Positions 38,622-46,356 of a stretch of 64,000 nucleotides of DNA are shown here, one piece after another; position 1 is the stretch's first letter; each line of letters opens with the position of its first letter. This stretch comes from Novosphingobium lindaniclasticum LE124 (GTDB taxonomy: Bacteria; Pseudomonadota; Alphaproteobacteria; Sphingomonadales; Sphingomonadaceae): the NCBI RefSeq assembly GCF_000445125.1, contig NZ_ATHL01000075.1, positions 1-64,000 of the forward strand. The letters are read 5' to 3'. The notes under the pieces were generated by a model. The model saw only the letters and a program-made list of their open reading frames with translations, searched no databases and was not told the origin of the DNA. The position numbers and the translations under genes were made by a program.

Positions 38622-40058
38622 ATGAGCGAAACGGACCTCCAGCACGACCCGGCGGAACAGGCGGAAGACACCGCGCGTCTCGATGTGCCCGAATCCGAAT
38701 CCCTCGACGACGACAACCGCCTCAAGGCCGAATTCGTGCGCAGCGTGAAGGATGCGCTGGACGACGAGGACTTCGAGCGCGTCTACGACCTCGTCGAACC
38801 GCTCCACCCTGCCGACATCGCCGACTTGTTCGAGCTGGTCGACGAGAACGAGCGCCTCGGCCTCGCCCGCGCCATCCGCGACCTCATGGGCGTGGAAGTC
38901 ATCGCCGAGATGAACGACTGGGTGCGCGAGGCGCTGATGGAGGCGCTGCCCGCCGAAGTCGTCGCCGAGATCGCCGAGCAGCTCGACACCGACGATGCCG
39001 TCGCCATGCTGGAAGACCTCGACGAGGAGGACCAGCAGGCCGTCCTGGCCGAGATGGAGCCGGAAGACCGCGCCGCGATCGAGACGGCGCTGTCCTACCC
39101 CGAGGAATCCGCCGGCCGCCTGATGAGCCGCGATTTCGTGGCCGTCCACGAATCGATGACGGTAGGCGATCTCATCGATTTCCTGCGCGAGCACCGCGAG
39201 TTGCCCACCGAGTTCTGGGAAGTGTTCATCGTCGATCCGATGCACCGCCCGATCGGCACTTGCGCGCTCTCGTGGATCCTGCGCACCCCGCGAAACATAC
39301 CGCTCTACGACGTGATGGCGCGCGACCAGACGCTTATCCCGGCCGACATGGACCAGGAGGAAGTCGCGCTGCGCTTCCAGAAGTACGCGCTGATCTCGGC
39401 GGCGGTGGTCGATGAAGCCGGACGGCTGATCGGCCAGATCACCGTCGACGACATCGTCCACATCATCCAGGAAGAAGCGGGCGAGGATACCCTGCTGCTG
39501 TCTGGCGCCGGCGACGGCGACATCAACGAGCCGATCCGCGACGCCTATTCTGCGCGCGTGCGCTGGCTGATCGCCAACCTGCTCACCGCAACCCTCGCCT
39601 CCTCGGTGATAGCGATGTTCGAGGGTACGATCTCGAAGATGGTGGCGCTGGCCACGCTCATGCCGATCGTCGCTGGCCTCGGCGGCAATGCCGGCACCCA
39701 GACGCTGGCAGTGACGGTGCGCGCACTCGCCACCAACCAGCTTACCGCCTCCAACGCCTGGCGCGCGGTGCGGCGCGAAATGTCGATCGCCCTGCTGAAC
39801 GGCTGCACGGTGGCGGTCGTCATCGGCATCGTGGTGAGCCTTATATTCGGCAATGTGACGCTGGGTCTGGTCATAGCCATGGCCATGATGACCAACATCC
39901 TGATCGCGGGCATGGCCGGCGTCTTCGTGCCGCTGACGCTGGAACGTTTCAAGGCCGACCCGGCCATCGCCTCGTCCATCTTCGTGACGATGACCACCGA
40001 CTCGATGGGCTTCCTGGTTTTCCTCGGCCTGGCGACGGTCTCCGGTCTGGTCGGGTAG
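38622..40058 (+). CDS. mgtE: Magnesium transporter MgtE
   Basis: MgtE (478 aa) is a magnesium channel gated by cytoplasmic magnesium. Domain order: an acidic N-terminal superhelical domain (about 35-145, with LHPADIADLFE), a pair of CBS domains (about 150-275) and five transmembrane helices (about 300-478) containing LMPIVAGLGGNAGTQTLAVTVRALA, the ion-path motif. The length is typical. The three genes downstream are closely spaced but not obviously related to magnesium. Confidence 0.95.
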   Translation: MSETDLQHDPAEQAEDTARLDVPESESLDDDNRLKAEFVRSVKDALDDEDFERVYDLVEPLHPADIADLFELVDENERLGLARAIRDLMGVEVIAEMNDWVREALMEALPAEVVAEIAEQLDTDDAVAMLEDLDEEDQQAVLAEMEPEDRAAIETALSYPEESAGRLMSRDFVAVHESMTVGDLIDFLREHRELPTEFWEVFIVDPMHRPIGTCALSWILRTPRNIPLYDVMARDQTLIPADMDQEEVALRFQKYALISAAVVDEAGRLIGQITVDDIVHIIQEEAGEDTLLLSGAGDGDINEPIRDAYSARVRWLIANLLTATLASSVIAMFEGTISKMVALATLMPIVAGLGGNAGTQTLAVTVRALATNQLTASNAWRAVRREMSIALLNGCTVAVVIGIVVSLIFGNVTLGLVIAMAMMTNILIAGMAGVFVPLTLERFKADPAIASSIFVTMTTDSMGFLVFLGLATVSGLVG

Positions 40059-40082
40059 GCTTCCCCTTCCTATCTAGTCGCC

Positions 40083-40484
40083 ATGCCGCTGCACATGACC
40101 AAGATCGCCTTTTCCGCCGAGAGCCCGGCGGATCTGCGCGCCTGGCTGGAAAGCCATGGAGATATCGGCGAGGCGCGCCTCACCACCCGCTACCTGCCCA
40201 AGCGGCAGGAGGAGATGGTCGGCGGCTCGCTATACTGGATCTACGAACATGCGCTAATCGGCCGCTCGCCGATCCTGGGCTTCGAGCAACGCGATGACGG
40301 TCGCTGGCATATCCGCCTCGCGCCCAGGCTGATTTCGGTCGTCACCCAGCCGAAGCGCGCGCATCAGGGCTGGCGCTACCTTGCGGAACAGGACGCCCCG
40401 CGCGACCTCGGCGAAGGCGAGACGGCAGGCGACGCCATGCCACCCGCCATGGCGCGGGAACTGGCGAAGCTGGGACTGGTATGA
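40083..40484 (+). CDS. DUF1489 family protein
   Basis: This is a 133-aa soluble protein matching the alphaproteobacterial DUF1489 pattern: KIAFSAESPADLRAWL at the N terminus, TTRYLPKRQEEMVGGSLYWI, then FEQRDDGRWHIRLAPRLISV and HQGWRYL. No function is established for the family. It overlaps the next gene by 4 bp (ATGA). The start is ATG 40083, or an in-frame ATG 12 bases later (MTKIAF). Confidence 0.82.
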   Translation: MPLHMTKIAFSAESPADLRAWLESHGDIGEARLTTRYLPKRQEEMVGGSLYWIYEHALIGRSPILGFEQRDDGRWHIRLAPRLISVVTQPKRAHQGWRYLAEQDAPRDLGEGETAGDAMPPAMARELAKLGLV

Positions 40485-40729
40485 CGGGGTTCAGCAAGGA
40501 CGAACGCGCGGCGCTGCTGGCGGTGAAGGGCGTCGGCCCCACGGTGGTTTCGCGGCTGGAGGAACTGGGCATCGCTACCTTCGCCGATCTCGCCGCGCGC
40601 GATCCCGACGCGATCTGCGCCGAGGTTTCCGCAACGCTGGGTTCCACCTGCTGGCGCAACAGCCCGCAGGCGCGCGCCGCCATCGCCGCTGCCGTGGCGC
40701 GGGCCGTAGACGGTCTTCAAACCGGGTAA
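40481..40729 (+). CDS. Helix-hairpin-helix domain protein
   Basis: This 82-aa protein begins with a helix-hairpin-helix (LLAVKGVGPTVVSRLEELGI, TFADLAARD), a fold used for non-specific DNA or RNA contacts. A single Cys pair (AICAEV, STCWRN) is present. It resembles small mitomycin-resistance/Cdd1-like helix-hairpin-helix proteins, but that is a guess. The start overlaps the DUF1489 stop, so the two are translationally coupled. It is convergent with nudC, with only 2 bp between stops. Confidence 0.75.
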   Translation: MTGFSKDERAALLAVKGVGPTVVSRLEELGIATFADLAARDPDAICAEVSATLGSTCWRNSPQARAAIAAAVARAVDGLQTG

Positions 40730-40731
40730 CG

Positions 40732-41646
40732 TTACCTCGGATCCACCCACCAGCGCATCAGCACATGCGCGATCGCATGGGCAGGCGGTGCGCCGAAAGC
40801 CTTGCCGTTTTCGCCCCGACCGATCGCTTCCAGTGCTTCTGCCACGTCTTCGCGGGTGAACCAGCGCACGTCCTCAAGCTCGGTTTCGTCGATGGTGATC
40901 GCATCGTCGTCCGCCACCGCATGGCAGCCGATCATGAGCGAGGACGGAAACGGCCAGGGCTGGCTGGCCACATATGTCACGTCCCGCACCCGCAGGCCCG
41001 CCTCCTCATGGATCTCCCGCGCGACGGCCTCTTCCACCGACTCGCCCGGCTCCACGAAGCCCGCGAGCGTGGAATAGCGACCTTCCGGGAAGCGCGGCTG
41101 GCGGCCCAGCAGGGCGCGGTCCTGGTGCTCGACGAGCATGATCGTCACCGGGTCGACGCGCGGGAAATGGTCGGCGCCGCAGCCGGGATTGATGCAGGTG
41201 CGCTGCCAGCCGCCCTTGGCGAGAACCGTGCCATGGCCGCAGACTGCACAGAACCGGTGCCGACAGTGCCAGCTCACCAGCGAGCGAGCGCCGCCATAGG
41301 CGGCCAGTTCGGCAGGATCGAGCACGGCCATCGCATGCCAGTTGACCGGCGAGGCGTGAGGGCCGCCCGGCGGCGTCACCGGAGGAACTTCCGCGAAACA
41401 GGGAACCTTGCCGTCGAGGCCGAGGAAGATCATCTCGCTGCCCGGTTCGGCCTCGCCCAGCTCTCCCCAGGTCAGCGCGCCATCGTCCTGGAGCACCGCG
41501 TCCAGACCGTCGAGCCGCAGCAGCCGGGCTTCGGCCGTCTGCAGCGCGAAAAGCGCATCGGGATCGCTGCGGATGTGGTCGGCGCGGTCGAGATAGGATC
41601 CCGCGAACGCGACAGGCAGCAGCTTCGGCAGGACGGTGTGATTCAA
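40732..41646 (-). CDS. nudC: NADH pyrophosphatase (NudC) / NAD-cap hydrolase
   Basis: NudC (304 aa) hydrolyses NAD(H) to NMN(H) and AMP and removes NAD caps from RNA. A zinc ribbon (CAVCGHG and CINPGCG) precedes the Nudix box (GFVEPGES, then REIHEEAGL), and the NudC-specific SQPWPFPSSLM follows. The likely start is a TTG at 41646 that overlaps the stop of the upstream serine hydrolase gene (TTGA); the frame is open further but into that gene. It is the last of three coupled leftward genes. Confidence 0.92.
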   Translation of the reverse strand: MNHTVLPKLLPVAFAGSYLDRADHIRSDPDALFALQTAEARLLRLDGLDAVLQDDGALTWGELGEAEPGSEMIFLGLDGKVPCFAEVPPVTPPGGPHASPVNWHAMAVLDPAELAAYGGARSLVSWHCRHRFCAVCGHGTVLAKGGWQRTCINPGCGADHFPRVDPVTIMLVEHQDRALLGRQPRFPEGRYSTLAGFVEPGESVEEAVAREIHEEAGLRVRDVTYVASQPWPFPSSLMIGCHAVADDDAITIDETELEDVRWFTREDVAEALEAIGRGENGKAFGAPPAHAIAHVLMRWWVDPR

Positions 41647-42968
41647 CTCTGCGTCTCCAACAGGGCCATGATGTCGGCCTTCAGCGCGGTCTGGAACTGG
41701 GGGATGAGGCCGAAGGCATTGGGCGGCATGAACTGCGCGAAGAGCTGAGAGCGCAGGCCCCGGATCATGTCCACCATGCCTACCGTCGCCGCCGCGCCGG
41801 ACCACCCGAAGATCCCGGCTTCCGCGCCCTTGCCCACGCGCCCGCCCGCGCCGAAGCCGCTACCGGGTGGCAACATCGCGGAAAGGCGGACGAGAGGCGG
41901 CAGAAGGTCACCGGTCCCGGTCATGACCGCGCTTTCCGCCAGCACCCGCTTGCCGTCCAGCACGCCGCGCTGGGCGAGCAGGCGCAGGAAGCGGTCGTAA
42001 TCGCGTGGACTGCTGACCAGGCCCGAGCCGCCGAAGGGAAATGCAGGCTTGTCCAGGAACAGGGAATTGCCCGGCTCGTCGATCGGCACCAGCACTTCGC
42101 CCAGCGCGGCGTAGTTGGTCGTCAGGCGGGCGCGATCGGCGGCGGGGACCTGGAAGAAAGTGCTCGTCATCCCGGCCGGTTCGAACAGCGCCTCGCGCAA
42201 GTAGATGTCGAACGGGCGGCCGGTGACGACCTCGATCACCCGCCCCATCAGGTCGAGGCCCAGCGAATAGCTCCAATGCGTCGCCGGATCGTAGACCAGC
42301 GGCACGTCGGCCAGACGGTCCGCGAACAGCGCGAGGCTGGGCGCGGGGGCGGCATCGGTGAAGCCCGGCACTTGAAGGCGGGTGACCTGCCCCGCAGCGA
42401 GGCCCTTTGCCTGCAACAGATCGCGGATCGGACCGGTCTGGATGATCGAATAGCCCAGCCCCGACGTGTGGGTGAGCAAGTGCCGCATGGTGATCGCCCG
42501 CGGCGCGGCGTGAAGCGCGGAGAGCGAGCCGTCGTAGCGGTCCTGAACCTGCATCGCGGCGAACCTGGGCAGCACGTCGGCAAGCGGCTGGTCGAGCGAA
42601 AGCCGCCCCTCCGCGATCAGCTGCATCGCCATGATCCCGGTGATCGGCTTGGTCATCGAATAGATGCGGAACAGGCTCTGGGCGGAGATCGGGGTGCCGT
42701 CGGTAAAGCCCTGCGCACCGCGCGCGACGAACTCGGCCTCGCGGCCCAGCATTCCCAGCGAAGCGACGAGGCCGGGAAAGACGCCGGGCTTCTCGGCGGT
42801 TCCGGTCCAGCGCTCCAGCAAAGCGCGGACGCGGGGAAGGCTCTCCAGCTGCGTGGCTGCGCGGACGAGACCTGGCAGGAGCGCAGCGCCGATCCCGGCA
42901 GCGCCCGCCATGCGCAGCAGCATGCGGCGATCGAGCGCCGCCTGCAGCCGCTCGCGGATCGCCGTCAT
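41643..42968 (-). CDS. Serine hydrolase of the class C beta-lactamase/esterase family
   Basis: This 441-aa protein has an N-terminal signal with an RR-containing region (DRRMLLRMAGAAGIGAALL), possibly Tat-dependent. The catalytic S-x-x-K is SMTK (Ser104, Lys107) and the Tyr motif is WSYSLGLDLMG, a YSL in place of the strict YxN of true AmpC. This fits the esterase/DD-peptidase-like clade rather than an active beta-lactamase. The start overlaps the mutY stop by 4 bp (ATGA). Confidence 0.87.
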   Translation of the reverse strand: MTAIRERLQAALDRRMLLRMAGAAGIGAALLPGLVRAATQLESLPRVRALLERWTGTAEKPGVFPGLVASLGMLGREAEFVARGAQGFTDGTPISAQSLFRIYSMTKPITGIMAMQLIAEGRLSLDQPLADVLPRFAAMQVQDRYDGSLSALHAAPRAITMRHLLTHTSGLGYSIIQTGPIRDLLQAKGLAAGQVTRLQVPGFTDAAPAPSLALFADRLADVPLVYDPATHWSYSLGLDLMGRVIEVVTGRPFDIYLREALFEPAGMTSTFFQVPAADRARLTTNYAALGEVLVPIDEPGNSLFLDKPAFPFGGSGLVSSPRDYDRFLRLLAQRGVLDGKRVLAESAVMTGTGDLLPPLVRLSAMLPPGSGFGAGGRVGKGAEAGIFGWSGAAATVGMVDMIRGLRSQLFAQFMPPNAFGLIPQFQTALKADIMALLETQS

Positions 42969-44023
42969 GCCGGCTCGGCCAGCGCGAGGCGCGCGGCCTT
43001 GGCGAAAAGCGTGGGCAGGCCCGCGTCATCGAGCCGGTCGAGCGGCCACCACTCGCCTTCGCCCGGCGGATCGTCGGGACAAGCGCCGAGATGCACGGAA
43101 AGCCCGAGTTCGAGCGAGAAATGCGTGAAGACGTGGCCGACCCGCCCCGCGCTCTCCCAGTGGCCTGGGATCGGCGCTTCGCCGTGACCATCCTCGCGGG
43201 CGGACCAGCCGTCGTCGGGGAGCGCGCGCATGCCGCCCAGCATGCCCTTGCCCGCTCGGCGCACCAGCCAGACCTTGTCATCGCGCTCAATCCAGAAGGC
43301 GTGACCCTTGCGCGTGGGCTTGGCTTTCTTCGGCGCCTTGACCGGGAAGCGTTCCGGCGCGCCCATGGCCCTGGCCCGGCAATCGGCGGCAATCGGGCAG
43401 AGCAGACAGCGCGGCGCGCGCGCGGTGCAGACGGTCGCACCCATGTCCATCAGCGCCTGCGCGAAGTCTCCGGCGCGGCGGTCGGGCGTGATCGTATCGG
43501 TGAGCGCGCGGATCGCAGGGCGGGAACCCGGCAGCGGCGCGTCCAGCGCGAACAGCCGCGTCACCACGCGCTCGACATTGGCGTCCACCACGACCGCGCG
43601 GCGACCGAAGGCGATCGCGGCCACGGCGGCGGCGGTATAGGCGCCCAGCCCCGGCAAAGCGCGCAGGCCTTCCTCGGTGTCGGGAAAAATCCCGCCCCGC
43701 GCCGCGACTTCGCGGGCGCAGGCCAGCAGGTTGCGGGCGCGGGCATAATAGCCGAGCCCCGCCCAGGCCGCCATGACGTCCTCGTCGGAAGCGGCGGCCA
43801 GGTCGCAGACGCCGGGCCAGCGGCTGGTGAACTTGGCGAAATAGTCCTTCACTGCCGTCACGGTGGTTTGCTGGAGCATGACCTCCGAAAGCCAGACGCG
43901 GTAGGGATCGGGTGCGGGAGTGCCGGGAGCCGCCCGCCACGGCAGGGTGCGGGCATGGGCATCGTACCAGTCGAGAACCTTGCCCGGAACGTTGGACGGG
44001 ATCGTATCGCGGCTGGCATCCAT
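42965..44023 (-). CDS. mutY: A/G-specific adenine glycosylase MutY
   Basis: MutY (352 aa) removes adenine mispaired with 8-oxoguanine. It has the catalytic Glu47 (LSEVMLQQT), the helix-hairpin-helix LPGLGAYTAAAVAAIAFG with the catalytic Asp in VDANVERVV, the iron-sulfur cysteines C-x6-C-x2-C-x5-C (CTARAPRCLLCPIAADC) and a C-terminal Nudix-like 8-oxoG recognition domain (FTHFSLEL). I took ATG 44023 (MDASRD). It is divergent from the DUF721 gene, 29 bp away, and starts a coupled operon with a serine hydrolase and nudC. Confidence 0.95.
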   Translation of the reverse strand: MDASRDTIPSNVPGKVLDWYDAHARTLPWRAAPGTPAPDPYRVWLSEVMLQQTTVTAVKDYFAKFTSRWPGVCDLAAASDEDVMAAWAGLGYYARARNLLACAREVAARGGIFPDTEEGLRALPGLGAYTAAAVAAIAFGRRAVVVDANVERVVTRLFALDAPLPGSRPAIRALTDTITPDRRAGDFAQALMDMGATVCTARAPRCLLCPIAADCRARAMGAPERFPVKAPKKAKPTRKGHAFWIERDDKVWLVRRAGKGMLGGMRALPDDGWSAREDGHGEAPIPGHWESAGRVGHVFTHFSLELGLSVHLGACPDDPPGEGEWWPLDRLDDAGLPTLFAKAARLALAEPA

Positions 44024-44052
44024 CAGCGCCCTATGGCATTGGAGCGCGCACA

Positions 44053-44682
44053 ATGGAACGGCATCCGAGCAAAGGAACAGAAAAGAAGGCCAAGGCGCCC
44101 AAGGCTCCTGCCCCCGGCAAGGGCGCCGGTGCGGGAACCGGCAAGAGCGCCGCGAAGGCTGCGGAAGGCCCCAAGCGCTTCGAGCGCCCGCGCGGCGGAC
44201 AGGCACGCCAGATTTCCGACCTCATGCCCGAAGTGGGCCGCACCGCCTTCCGCCGCTTCGGCTTCGTGCAATCGAGCGTGGTGACGCGCTGGCCCGAGAT
44301 CGTCGGTCTGCGCCATGCCCGCGTGTGCGCGCCCGAATCGATCCGGTTCCCGCCGGGCGAGAAGTGCGACGGCATTCTGCAGTTGGTGGTGCTGGCCGCC
44401 CATGCCCCGATGATCCAGCACGTCGTGCCCGAGATCATGGAGCGGGTGAACCGCTTCTTCGGCTACAAGGCTGTCGCCAAAGTGAAAATCCGGCAAGGAG
44501 AGGTTAAGGCGCCGCCTGCCACCCGGCCGAAGGCGGCTCCGCCCTCGCTCAAACCCGTACCGTTCGAACTGGGGGATTCGCTGCGCGACGTCGGCGATCC
44601 CGAGCTTCGCGCGGTGCTCGAATCGCTGGCCCGAAGCCTCGGTGCCCAGGATGATCAAACGCAAAACCAGGAAAAGCAGTGA
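44053..44682 (+). CDS. DUF721 (DciA-like) protein
   Basis: This 209-aa protein has a Lys/Ala/Pro-rich N-terminal extension (residues 5-45) and a DUF721 domain (about 55-145) with VGRTAFRRFGFVQSSVVTRWPEIVG and the characteristic RWPEIVG turn. DciA proteins load the replicative helicase DnaB in bacteria without DnaC, so a role in replication initiation is plausible. I took ATG 44053 (MERHPSKG). The next gene starts at the last base of its stop (TGATG). Confidence 0.82.
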   Translation: MERHPSKGTEKKAKAPKAPAPGKGAGAGTGKSAAKAAEGPKRFERPRGGQARQISDLMPEVGRTAFRRFGFVQSSVVTRWPEIVGLRHARVCAPESIRFPPGEKCDGILQLVVLAAHAPMIQHVVPEIMERVNRFFGYKAVAKVKIRQGEVKAPPATRPKAAPPSLKPVPFELGDSLRDVGDPELRAVLESLARSLGAQDDQTQNQEKQ

Positions 44683-45416
44683 TGAAGTCCACCTTGCGTC
44701 TCGCCGCACTCGCCACCGTTGCCCTGCTGAGCGTCGCCGCCGCCAAGCCGGTCCACAAACCCCTGGCGTCCGCCGCGAATCCGGGGTCGAACTGGGCCAA
44801 CCAGATCGTCGTCACCGCGGACGGCAGCCACATGTACGGCAATCCCAAGGCCGAGATGCAGCTGCGCGAATTCGTCAGCTACACCTGCCCGCACTGCGCG
44901 CACTTCAACCGCGAGGCCGATCCGGCGCTGCGCCTGACGCTGGTGCCCAAAGGCCAGATCGGCGTGACCGTCACCACCCTGCTGCGCAACCCGATCGACC
45001 TGACGATCTCGATGCTCACCACTTGCGGCGATCCCAAGCGCTTCTTCGTGCGGCACAACGCCTTCCTCTCCGGCCAGGACGCCTGGATGGGCAAGCTGGA
45101 GAAGATCGGCGAGGAGCAGCAGAAGCGCTGGTATCAGGGCGCCCTGCCGGATCGCATGAAAGCGATCGCCAGCGATCTCGACTTCTACACGCGCGTGGCG
45201 GCCTGGGGCATGAGCCGTACCCAGGCCGACGCCTGCTTCGCCAACACGGCCGTGTTCGAGACGATCAAGAAGCAGCAGGCCGCCGTGACGCAGTTCGGCG
45301 TGAACTCCACGCCCAGCTTCATCCTCAACGGCAAGCTGCTCGACGCGCACGACTGGCCGGGCCTCTCCAAGGAAATCACCGCCCAGATGGCCGCCAGGCA
45401 CAAGGGCGCGATCTGA
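44682..45416 (+). CDS. Secreted DsbA-like thiol:disulfide protein (CPHC)
   Basis: This 244-aa periplasmic protein has a signal peptide (MKSTLRLAALATVALLSVAAA) and a thioredoxin-fold with an inserted helical domain. The active site is CPHC (Cys69-Cys72), the classic DsbA pair, and the cis-Pro loop is NSTPSFILNG. It is likely a disulfide oxidant or isomerase. The start ATG 44682 shares one base with the DUF721 stop. A second, lipidated relative follows 112 bp downstream. Confidence 0.88.
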   Translation: MKSTLRLAALATVALLSVAAAKPVHKPLASAANPGSNWANQIVVTADGSHMYGNPKAEMQLREFVSYTCPHCAHFNREADPALRLTLVPKGQIGVTVTTLLRNPIDLTISMLTTCGDPKRFFVRHNAFLSGQDAWMGKLEKIGEEQQKRWYQGALPDRMKAIASDLDFYTRVAAWGMSRTQADACFANTAVFETIKKQQAAVTQFGVNSTPSFILNGKLLDAHDWPGLSKEITAQMAARHKGAI

Positions 45417-45427
45417 GGGTGCGAAAG

Positions 45428-45451
45428 GGCGCATTCCTGTGGGAAAGCGCC
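45428..45451 (+). terminator. Weak hairpin after the first DsbA-like gene
   Basis: A stem with one A-A mismatch (GGCGCATTCC / GGAAAGCGCC) and loop TGTG lies 12 bp after the stop, followed by TGTTCTC. It could attenuate transcription between the two DsbA-like genes, but the T-tract is poor. Confidence 0.35.
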
Positions 45452-45528
45452 TGTTCTCCGTCTCTCCACCGCTGTTATCCAGCCCGAGCTTGGGCTAGTT
45501 TCCCCGCTTCTCACAAGGATTCGCCGAC

Positions 45529-46311
45529 ATGATCCGCAAGACCGCCCTGCGCCGCCCCCTGCGCGCTATCGCCCTCGGTATGATCGCCGCGCCTCTCGCG
45601 CTGGGCCTCGCCGCCTGCGGCAAGAAGGACGAAGCCGCGCCCGGCGAAGCGCCCAAGTCGGAGCAGGCGCTGCCCAAGGTTGCGCCGCCCGCCGGCAAGT
45701 CTTGGGCGGACACCGTGGTCAAGACGCCCGAGGGCGGCTACCGCATCGGCAATCCGGATGCGCCGATCAAGCTGGTCGAATATGGCGCCCTGTCGTGCTC
45801 GCACTGCGCCGAGTTCGCGCATGAAAGCTACGACAAGCTGCGCGACGACTATGTCGGCAGCGGCCGCGTGAGCTACGAACTGCGCCACTTCATGCTCAAC
45901 GCTTTCGACCTCCCCGCCACCCTGCTGGCCACGTGCGGTTCGACGGAAGCGGTGCTGCCGCTCAGCGAGCAGTTCTGGGCCTGGCAGCCGAACATGTTCC
46001 AGAACCTCCAGTCGGCCGGTGACGCCCGGATGAAGCAGATTCAGGACCTCCCCAGGGACCAGCAGATGCAGGCCATCGCCGAAGTCGGCGGCATGACCGA
46101 ATTCTTCGCCTCGCGCGGGATCTCGCGCGATCAGGCCAAGGCCTGCCTTGGCGATCCCGCCAGGGCCAAGGCGCTTGCCGACCAGACCCAGAAGGCGACG
46201 AGCGAGCTCAATATCAACGGCACGCCCACCTTCATCATCAACGGCGCTGTCGTCGGCTCGATGGGCTGGAAGGAACTCGAGCCCAAGCTGCAGGAAGCCG
46301 GCGCGCGCTGA
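45529..46311 (+). CDS. DsbA-like thioredoxin-fold lipoprotein (CSHC)
   Basis: This 260-aa lipoprotein has a lipobox (LGLAACGKK, lipidated Cys30) followed by a flexible Glu/Pro/Ala linker and a DsbA-type domain (about residues 68-258). The active site is CSHC (Cys90-Cys93), an uncommon dipeptide that may shift the redox potential. The cis-Pro loop is NGTPTFIING, near-identical in form to its neighbour. The two look like paralogues from a local duplication. smc follows 45 bp downstream on the same strand. Confidence 0.87.
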   Translation: MIRKTALRRPLRAIALGMIAAPLALGLAACGKKDEAAPGEAPKSEQALPKVAPPAGKSWADTVVKTPEGGYRIGNPDAPIKLVEYGALSCSHCAEFAHESYDKLRDDYVGSGRVSYELRHFMLNAFDLPATLLATCGSTEAVLPLSEQFWAWQPNMFQNLQSAGDARMKQIQDLPRDQQMQAIAEVGGMTEFFASRGISRDQAKACLGDPARAKALADQTQKATSELNINGTPTFIINGAVVGSMGWKELEPKLQEAGAR

Positions 46312-46356
46312 TCGGCGCCGCCCCTGCAAACGCCCTTTTGAACTGAACGAATTACG

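Noticed and set aside
41643..42968. A beta-lactamase resistance gene
   Set aside because: The SxxK motif is present, but the Tyr motif is YSL instead of YxN, and the family is dominated by esterases and peptidase-like enzymes.
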